A DNA stretch of 10,539 nt from Verrucomicrobiota bacterium. GTDB taxonomy: Bacteria; Verrucomicrobiota; Verrucomicrobiia; Methylacidiphilales; Verrucolacustridaceae. Under the pieces are notes generated by a model. The model did no database searches, was not told the DNA's origin, and worked only from the letters and a program-made list of their open reading frames with translations. The stretch lies in assembly GCA_016876055.1 (NCBI GenBank), contig VHDM01000039.1, positions 1-10,539 on the forward strand, in the 5' to 3' direction. Below, in pieces: positions 5,708-10,539 of this stretch (position 1 is the first letter of the stretch; each line of letters starts with the position of its first letter). The position numbers were made by a program, and so were the translations under genes.

Positions 5708-5763
5708 GATTAAGGTGTACTTGATTCTTTCCTCTCCTATCCCAATCATCTGACTCCAGCGTT

Positions 5764-6873
5764 ATGAAGCTCGTTCTGCAGAAGCAAAAGTTCCTGTTGG
5801 CCCTTTCCTCCGTGCAGAATATCGTCAGCACCCGCACGCCCATCGGCATCCTCAATAACCTGCTCCTGCGTGGTTCCGGATCCTCCCTGACCGTGGCCGC
5901 CACCGATTTGGACATCGGCATTCGCACTTCCTGTGAGGCGGGGGTGGAGAAACCGGGGGCCGTCACCCTGCCGGCCCGCCGTCTATTCAGCATCATCCGG
6001 GAGTTGCCTTCGGAGGAGCTCACCCTCGATGTCGACAGCAAGATGGGCGCAACCATCCGCTGCGGGGCCGCCTTTTTTCGGATTATGGGGATGCCGGAAG
6101 AGGAATTTCCCGCCATCCCGGATTTTCCGGCCAAAGGGGGCGACAAGAACCCGATTTACAAAATTGGGCAGAAAGTTCTCAAGGAGCTGATCAAACGGGT
6201 TTCCTATGCCATGTCGGCCGACGAGAAGCGCTACGTGCTGAACGGCCTCCTGGTTTGTCTGAAAGATGGAAAACTCACCCTGGTGGCTACAGACGGCCGC
6301 CGCTTGGCCTTAGCGGACCAAGAACTGGATTTTCCGAAGTCCGGGGAGCGGGAGTTTATTTTACCGGCCAAGGCCGTGTTGGAGTTGCAGCGCCAACTGG
6401 CCGACAAAGACGAGTTAGCCTTTGCAGTTCTGGAAAACCAGATCCTGTTCCAGTTCGGCTCGACCCTGATTGCCGCCAAAATGGTGGAGGGGAACTATCC
6501 CAATTATCGGCAGGTGATCCCCGCAGAAGCCAAAGAGCGGGTGACGCTGGAGCGGGAACTCTTCCTGAACTCCGTCCGCCGCGTGGCCCTGCTCTCCAGC
6601 GAGAAGTCCAACTCGGTCAAGTTAACCTTCACCAAGAACAACCTCGAAATCGCCGCCAACACCCCCGATGTGGGCGAGGCACGCGAAGCCATTCCGGTTC
6701 AGTATAAGGGCAAGGATTTCACCATGGCCTTCAACCCGGAGTTTCTGGCCGACCCGCTCAAAAACATCGAGGGGGACACGGTTCATTTCGATTTTATTGA
6801 TGAGCTCAGCCCCGGGGTGATCCGTTACAGCAAGCCGTTCCTGTATGTGATCATGCCCATGCGGACGGCCTGA
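5764..6873 (+). CDS. dnaN: DNA polymerase III beta subunit (sliding clamp)
   Basis: The 369-residue protein dimerises into the ring that tethers the replicative polymerase to DNA and serves as docking site for RecF-pathway and mismatch-repair partners. The start MKLVLQKQKFLLALSSVQNI is the normal family N-terminus, and RTPIGILNNLLL is the conserved first-domain motif. Three repeated domains of about 120 residues each are expected and the total length fits. ATDGRRLALAD (about 176-186) and the terminal YSKPFLYVIMPMR are diagnostic; the last block lines the client-peptide pocket. The ATG is fixed by homology although no Shine-Dalgarno sequence precedes it (CCAGCGTT instead). It follows the candidate oriC and lies 10 bp before recF, so dnaN and recF are likely one transcript. 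Confidence 0.97.
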   Translation: MKLVLQKQKFLLALSSVQNIVSTRTPIGILNNLLLRGSGSSLTVAATDLDIGIRTSCEAGVEKPGAVTLPARRLFSIIRELPSEELTLDVDSKMGATIRCGAAFFRIMGMPEEEFPAIPDFPAKGGDKNPIYKIGQKVLKELIKRVSYAMSADEKRYVLNGLLVCLKDGKLTLVATDGRRLALADQELDFPKSGEREFILPAKAVLELQRQLADKDELAFAVLENQILFQFGSTLIAAKMVEGNYPNYRQVIPAEAKERVTLERELFLNSVRRVALLSSEKSNSVKLTFTKNNLEIAANTPDVGEAREAIPVQYKGKDFTMAFNPEFLADPLKNIEGDTVHFDFIDELSPGVIRYSKPFLYVIMPMRTA

Positions 6874-6883
6874 GCCGGCCGGC
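6874..6883. repeat. 10-bp palindrome filling the dnaN-recF gap
   Basis: GCCGGCCGGC occupies exactly the space between the dnaN stop and the recF GTG. It is a perfect palindrome on DNA and takes the place where a ribosome binding site would normally lie. Possibly incidental. Confidence 0.3.
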
Positions 6884-7954
6884 GTGCTCCGCCGCCTCCG
6901 CCTCAACTCGGTTCGCTGCCACCCATCCCTCGAATTGGAGGAACTCGGCCCGCGGGTGTTGTTGGCCGGCGCCAACGGCCGCGGTAAAACCAGCATCTTG
7001 GAGTCGGTCGCGCTTTTGGCCCGACTACGATCCTTCCGCACGGGCGCTTTGCGTGATCTGACCCGTACCGGGGCCGCGGGCTGGCGCGTGGAAGGATCTT
7101 GGGCCGATGAGGCGGGGCCCGTGCGGCTGGCGGCGGTTTGGCGCGGGGAGGGGAGGGAGCTGGAGATCGACGGCCGGGCCGGTGCCACCACCGATGAGTT
7201 TTGGGGGCGGGCGCTGGCGGTGGTGGCCCACGGAGGTGACACCATCATGTTGGACGGGGGTGCGGGCGAGCGCAGGGCAGGATTCGATCTGCTGTTGGCG
7301 GAGCTGGAGCCGCACCGGTTGGCGGATTTGCGCCGGCTGAAAGAGATCACGCGGCAGCGCGGATCGCTTTTGCGGCAAGCCAAGCCGACACGGGATGAGT
7401 GGGAGGCCTGGACCACCCAATTGGCGGAGCTGGGTGAAATTCTTCGGCCGGCACGCGGTGCCCTGGGGGAAGCCTTTTTCCCCTATTTGGACCGGGCCCA
7501 CCGGAGCTTGGTGGGGACGAACGAAAAACTGGCGGTGCGGTATCAACCGGCCGAGGGAATCCCAGCCCCGGGACCTGAGCGGGACCGGCTATGGGACCGA
7601 GAGCGGGAAAGGGGGCTGAATCTGGCCGGACCGCAACGGGACGACTGGGAATTCAGCCTGGCTGGCAAAAGTCTTGCGAAGTTTGGCTCCGAGGGACAGC
7701 GGCGCACGGGCTGCCTGGCAGTCCGTTTGGCCGAGCTGGAACTGATCCGCGAGAAGCGAAAACGAACGCCGGTTCTTCTGATGGACGATGCGCTGAAGGA
7801 GCTGGACGCCGACCGGCGGGAAGCCTTTTGGAAAGCGGTGCCAAGAGCCACCCAGGTCCTATACGCCACGGCTCATGATCGACCGGTGCAGAGGGGGGGG
7901 GAGTGGGTTATTCTGGAGATCTCCCCCGGTTCTGCCCGCCTCGCCGGAGCCTGA
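6884..7954 (+). CDS. recF: RecF, DNA gap-repair ATPase
   Basis: The 356-residue SMC-like ABC ATPase binds single/double-strand DNA junctions and helps load RecA at gaps and stalled forks. It starts with GTG, 10 bp after the dnaN stop, with no clear ribosome binding site, so translational coupling is likely. Walker A is GANGRGKT (29-36). The family block GPQRDD (249-254) and the ABC signature region GSEGQRRT (268-275) come next. Walker B is VLLMDD (297-302) followed by ELDADRR (D-loop), and H331 in ATAHD stands where the switch region is expected. Compared with common RecFs the signature reads EGQRR rather than QGQQR, and Walker A carries Arg in place of a small residue. A G9 run (7893-7901) near the 3' end encodes RGGE (337-340). 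Length and order agree with RecF. Confidence 0.93.
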   Translation: MLRRLRLNSVRCHPSLELEELGPRVLLAGANGRGKTSILESVALLARLRSFRTGALRDLTRTGAAGWRVEGSWADEAGPVRLAAVWRGEGRELEIDGRAGATTDEFWGRALAVVAHGGDTIMLDGGAGERRAGFDLLLAELEPHRLADLRRLKEITRQRGSLLRQAKPTRDEWEAWTTQLAELGEILRPARGALGEAFFPYLDRAHRSLVGTNEKLAVRYQPAEGIPAPGPERDRLWDRERERGLNLAGPQRDDWEFSLAGKSLAKFGSEGQRRTGCLAVRLAELELIREKRKRTPVLLMDDALKELDADRREAFWKAVPRATQVLYATAHDRPVQRGGEWVILEISPGSARLAGA

Positions 7955-8015
7955 GCCTTGCCAAAGCGGCGGGCCTGCCGATACGCTCCTCGCCCCTTTG
8001 AATACAAAATTTTCC

Positions 8016-8021
8016 AAGGAG
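8016..8021 (+). promoter_or_regulatory. Strong ribosome binding site of the transketolase gene
   Basis: AAGGAG ends 7 bases before the ATG at 8029, the most canonical ribosome binding site in the window; it contrasts with dnaN and recF, which have none. The 74-bp gap after recF also has an AT-rich patch (about 7998-8014), but I cannot pair -35 and -10 elements with confidence. Confidence 0.7.
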
Positions 8022-8028
8022 CCGCAGC

Positions 8029-10089
8029 ATGGCCACTGAAGTCGGACCCGTGAAAACGGTGGAGGCTCCCCCCTTGCGGCCGCTCCGCCTTCCCAACCGG
8101 CTGGCCCCGACGCCGACCCAAGGTCCGAAGTATCCCGTGAAGGTCAAGAATGCGGCCGGACAGGAAGTGACCCTGGCCGACCCGGTGATGACCCGCGCGC
8201 TTGTCGCCCTGATGGACACGCATGCAGTGATTGGTGGGGCGGCTTGTCATTGGGGCGGGCCGGCGGCCTTGGCCGAAATCATGTCGGCGATTCACGGGAT
8301 CATGTTCGCGGTGAAAGGGCGGCCGTGGCACGAGGCCTACAACTTTGTGAACGATGCCGGTCACACGGAAAACGGGGTCTATGCCCTGCGGGCCCAGTAC
8401 GGTTTTGATGGCCTGACCTTTGAGGATCTAAAAAAGTTCCGGAGCATCCACAGCAAGCTAACCGGACACGGCGAGAGCCACCTGAATCCCGAAGGCGTCT
8501 TTATCAGCAACGGCCCGCTCGGCTCCGGCATTCCCGTGGCCCAAGGATTGGCGCTCGGCGACCACCTGGCGAAGCGCGACCGTCTCACGTTCTGCGTGAT
8601 TTCCGATGCGGCTTGCATGGAGGGTGAGGCCAAGGAGGCGCTGGCGGCGATTCCGGGTATGGCCGGGCGCGGGGAAATTAACCCGTTTGTACTGGTGGTG
8701 TCCGACAACGACACCAAGCTTTCTGGCCGCATTTCCAAGGACAGTTTTGCGATGGAGCCGTCGTTTGCGGCGTTGGCGCCGCTCGGCTGGAATGTCCGTC
8801 ACGTGCCGGAGGGCCAGGATCTTCAGAAAGTTTATTTGGCGATCGAGCAGGCGGTGACGGAGGCGAAGGGCGACCCACGCCGCCCCGTTTGCCTATGGGT
8901 GAAAACCATCAAGGGATTTGGCGTCAAGGAGACGGAAAGGAGCTCGTCCGGGGGACACGGGTTTCCGCTGAAGGATGGCGAGAAAATCGTGGAGTTCGTC
9001 CACGAGATCACCGGCGGAAAAACCCCGGCGGACTTGGCCGCGTGGGCCCAGTCGCTCCGCCAAGCCTGGGAGGAAAAGCAGGCAGCCAAACAAACGGCCA
9101 CCCCATCCGCCGGCCCATCCCTCAAAAAAGAAAAAGTGCAGGCGGGTTTTGCGCGGGCGATGACCCGGGCGGCCGAGGAAGGACTACCGGTGGTTTCGAT
9201 CAGCGCCGACCTGCCCGGGTCCACGGGGGTGGCGGCGTTTCAAAAGGCGGTCCCGGGTCGCTCCTTCGATGTCGGCGTGGCCGAGGCGAACATGGTCAGC
9301 ACCTGCACCGGGTTGGCGAAGACCGGGTTCCTACCGGTGGCGGACACGTTTTCGCAATTCGGCATCACCAAGGGCAACCTGCCGATCATCATGGCGGCGT
9401 TATCCCAAGGGCCGGTCGTGGGGGCGTTCACCCATGCGGGATTCCAGGATGCGGCTGACGGAGCTTCGCACGAAGCCACGACGTATTTTGCCGCCGTCTC
9501 CTCGATTCCCCACACCCTGGCCATTGCGGCGAGCTGCTCCGAACAAGCCGACGCTTTGATGCTGGAGGCCTTCCGGCGTTTGGCCAAAGAGAGGCAGGCC
9601 GGCCAGGACGGGGAAAGCGCGATCTTTTTTGCCGGCCGTGAAGATTTTCCGTCAAGGATCGGGGAGCGGCCAAACGGATATCCTTGGGGCAAGGCGGAGG
9701 TGCTTCGCAAGGGCAAGGATGTGGTGATCGTGGCGTGCGGTCCCATGGTCCCGCTGGCGCTGGAGGCGGCGGAGTTGCTGGCGAAAGGCGGCAAACAAGC
9801 GGCCGTGATCGATAGCCCGTTTGTGAATCGACCCGATCTGGCCACGATACGCCCGGTCGTCGCGGAGGTCGGCGGAAAACTAGTCACAGCCGAGGATCAT
9901 CAGATTGTCGGCGGAATGGGGGCGATGCTCGTTCACGCCCTGAACCTTGCGGGGGTCGATGTGAGGAGTGCGGCGATCGGCATGAAGGGGGAATTTGGGC
10001 GGTCCGCCTACAGCGCACGGGAGCTGTACGAGCATTTCGGGATGGGACCAAAGGACATCGCCGCGGCCGCCCAGAAACTTTGCCGTTGA
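8029..10089 (+). CDS. tkt: Transketolase (ThDP-dependent), divergent form
   Basis: The 686-residue protein has the three transketolase domains: ThDP/PP-binding (about 50-330), pyrimidine-binding (about 366-520) and C-terminal (about 550-686). Transketolase moves a two-carbon ketol unit between sugar phosphates in the pentose phosphate and Calvin cycles. The usual SGHPG and NGHGS histidines align with H74 (ACHWGGP) and H112 (DAGHTENG); GPLGSGIPVAQGLAL (162-176) is conserved. E419 (GVAEANM) matches the ThDP-activating glutamate, and THAGF...DGASH keeps the histidine, aspartate and histidine of the donor site (H469, D477, H481). R537 sits in the phosphate-site GREDFP block. Odd points: the GDG metal motif reads SDA (192-194) while D193 and N227 are kept, and about 45 residues precede the normal start of the fold. 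The substrate could therefore differ from classic transketolase. It follows recF by 74 bp. Confidence 0.88.
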   Translation: MATEVGPVKTVEAPPLRPLRLPNRLAPTPTQGPKYPVKVKNAAGQEVTLADPVMTRALVALMDTHAVIGGAACHWGGPAALAEIMSAIHGIMFAVKGRPWHEAYNFVNDAGHTENGVYALRAQYGFDGLTFEDLKKFRSIHSKLTGHGESHLNPEGVFISNGPLGSGIPVAQGLALGDHLAKRDRLTFCVISDAACMEGEAKEALAAIPGMAGRGEINPFVLVVSDNDTKLSGRISKDSFAMEPSFAALAPLGWNVRHVPEGQDLQKVYLAIEQAVTEAKGDPRRPVCLWVKTIKGFGVKETERSSSGGHGFPLKDGEKIVEFVHEITGGKTPADLAAWAQSLRQAWEEKQAAKQTATPSAGPSLKKEKVQAGFARAMTRAAEEGLPVVSISADLPGSTGVAAFQKAVPGRSFDVGVAEANMVSTCTGLAKTGFLPVADTFSQFGITKGNLPIIMAALSQGPVVGAFTHAGFQDAADGASHEATTYFAAVSSIPHTLAIAASCSEQADALMLEAFRRLAKERQAGQDGESAIFFAGREDFPSRIGERPNGYPWGKAEVLRKGKDVVIVACGPMVPLALEAAELLAKGGKQAAVIDSPFVNRPDLATIRPVVAEVGGKLVTAEDHQIVGGMGAMLVHALNLAGVDVRSAAIGMKGEFGRSAYSARELYEHFGMGPKDIAAAAQKLCR

Positions 10090-10115
10090 GAGGCGGAGGC
10101 TGGCGCCGGGGCGCA

Positions 10116-10539
10116 ATGGGGGCGGCGGCCTACTGGTGGCTGACCGCGGGCTTGGGGTGGGCGGAGTTGCGGGTGTATCTCCTCGAGCCATCGAGAGCGG
10201 ATGAAGTTCATGAAATGGTGCTGGTGGAAAAGGAAAAAAATTCGGCGGAGGACGGCGCGGTGGTGCTGATTGAGCCCGGCGGTGCGGAAAAGAAAGTTCC
10301 CAAGGACAGGATCATGGCTCGACTGACTCCGGCGCCGGGCCCGGGAAAAAAAGTGGAAAGGGCAACCGCCGTGGCGGCGATCAACGCCTTGCTGGAGGCC
10401 AAGGCCCGGGCTGTAACTTTGGAGCGCACGCTGCAAGAGGAAGTGGAGAAGTGGAAAAAGATTTTGGACCAGTTGCCAAATGAGGAAGACCCGGAGGCGT
10501 TGGCTAAAGCGGAGCAGGCTTTCGCCGAGGCCATGGCCA
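10116..10539 (+). CDS. Unrecognised, probably exported or anchored protein, 3' end missing
   Basis: An open frame runs from the ATG at 10116 to the window edge (141 residues visible) without a stop. It begins with a hydrophobic stretch MGAAAYWWLTAGLGWAEL, like a signal peptide or membrane anchor. If translation instead starts at TTG 10086, overlapping the transketolase stop, an N-terminal RGGGWRRGA precedes it, giving the positive n-region expected of a signal peptide. A compact strand-rich part follows (MVLVEKE, then VVLIEPGG and KVPKDRIMARL), then a P/G linker PAPGPG, then charged heptad-like helix (about 80-141, e.g. LLEAKARAVTLERTLQEEVE) likely to form coiled coil. Neither start has a well-spaced ribosome binding site: GGAGG at 10095-10099 is 16 bases before the ATG. 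Codon use resembles its neighbours. I do not recognise a family. Confidence 0.6.
   Translation, partial: MGAAAYWWLTAGLGWAELRVYLLEPSRADEVHEMVLVEKEKNSAEDGAVVLIEPGGAEKKVPKDRIMARLTPAPGPGKKVERATAVAAINALLEAKARAVTLERTLQEEVEKWKKILDQLPNEEDPEALAKAEQAFAEAMA

Larger units (their letters stand above)
5250..5763. other. oriC: Candidate replication origin (oriC), dnaA-dnaN gap
   Basis: These 514 bp contain no credible gene. The left half (5250-5420) is GC-rich and full of hairpins. The right half (about 5540-5710) holds DnaA-box-like sites: TGTGAACAT (5549-5557, reverse), CTATCCACG (5628-5636), TTATCCAAC (5639-5647) and TTATCCACG (5692-5700). The two adjacent sites start 11 bp apart, one helical turn, in the same orientation. 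From 5701 to 5763 the DNA is less GC-rich than its surroundings (about 58% A+T in 5701-5760) and could be the unwinding side, leading into dnaN. Position between dnaA and dnaN is a common bacterial oriC location. Strand-skew reversal has not been tested, so this stays a candidate. Confidence 0.6.

Noticed and set aside
5345..5713. 122-codon open frame through the dnaA-dnaN gap
   Set aside because: Its product has no recognisable fold or family pattern, has no ribosome binding site, and the frame runs through hairpins and all the DnaA-box-like sites; origin DNA explains the segment better.
5701..5716. DnaA-trio-like repeats after DnaA box 3
   Set aside because: CTATGATGATTAA next to TTATCCACG looked like a DnaA-trio element, but after the first CTA the triplets do not fit the expected repeated pattern in the right strand and direction.
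6622..7416. 264-codon minus-strand frame across dnaN and recF
   Set aside because: Spans two real genes on the other strand with low-complexity Ser/Arg/Pro sequence.
9403..9411. DnaA-box-like TTATCCCAA in the transketolase gene
   Set aside because: Two core mismatches and an isolated location inside coding sequence.
1..10539. CRISPR arrays, tRNA/rRNA genes, insertion sequences, toxin-antitoxin or defence genes
   Set aside because: No regularly spaced repeats, cloverleaf sequences, transposase motifs or defence-type domains were seen; nearly all DNA is accounted for by housekeeping genes.

Overview
The window reads as the replication-origin neighbourhood of a GC-rich bacterial chromosome. 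The core is dnaA, then a gene-free stretch with DnaA-box-like sites, then dnaN and recF. GC-rich codon use, a PfkB kinase and a stand-alone DEDDy exonuclease next to the origin, and a transketolase where gyrB often follows recF make me lean towards Verrucomicrobiota/PVC. That placement is inference only; the sequence contains no rRNA or other direct marker.

Left part (1-2327): the 3' end of an SRPBCC-fold protein (+) converges on a small DEDDy 3'-5' exonuclease gene (-), with a compact GC hairpin between them. The exonuclease diverges from a PfkB-family sugar/nucleoside kinase (+), whose -35/-10 elements sit so close to the ATG that its mRNA may be nearly leaderless. The kinase converges on a class I photolyase (-).

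Centre (2328-7954): the photolyase diverges from dnaA across 216 bp that contain a sharply AT-rich island and a perfect hairpin in the dnaA leader. The dnaA-dnaN gap (5250-5763) has no credible gene. Its first half is full of hairpins and its second half holds TTATCCACG-like boxes, so it is the best oriC candidate. dnaN and recF are 10 bp apart and probably co-transcribed.

Right part (7955-10539): a ThDP-dependent transketolase with a divergent metal-binding motif and an extended N-terminus starts behind a strong ribosome binding site. It is followed, almost abutting, by a gene cut by the window edge that encodes a probably exported or membrane-anchored protein rich in charged helix.

DnaA would open the origin, the DnaN clamp would tether the polymerase, and RecF would handle gaps. 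Photolyase and the exonuclease add DNA repair or processing nearby. The kinase and transketolase are metabolic neighbours with no evident mechanistic link. I found no mobile element, CRISPR array, tRNA or rRNA, and no convincing new multi-gene system. The most unusual features are the origin/leader architecture and the divergent transketolase.
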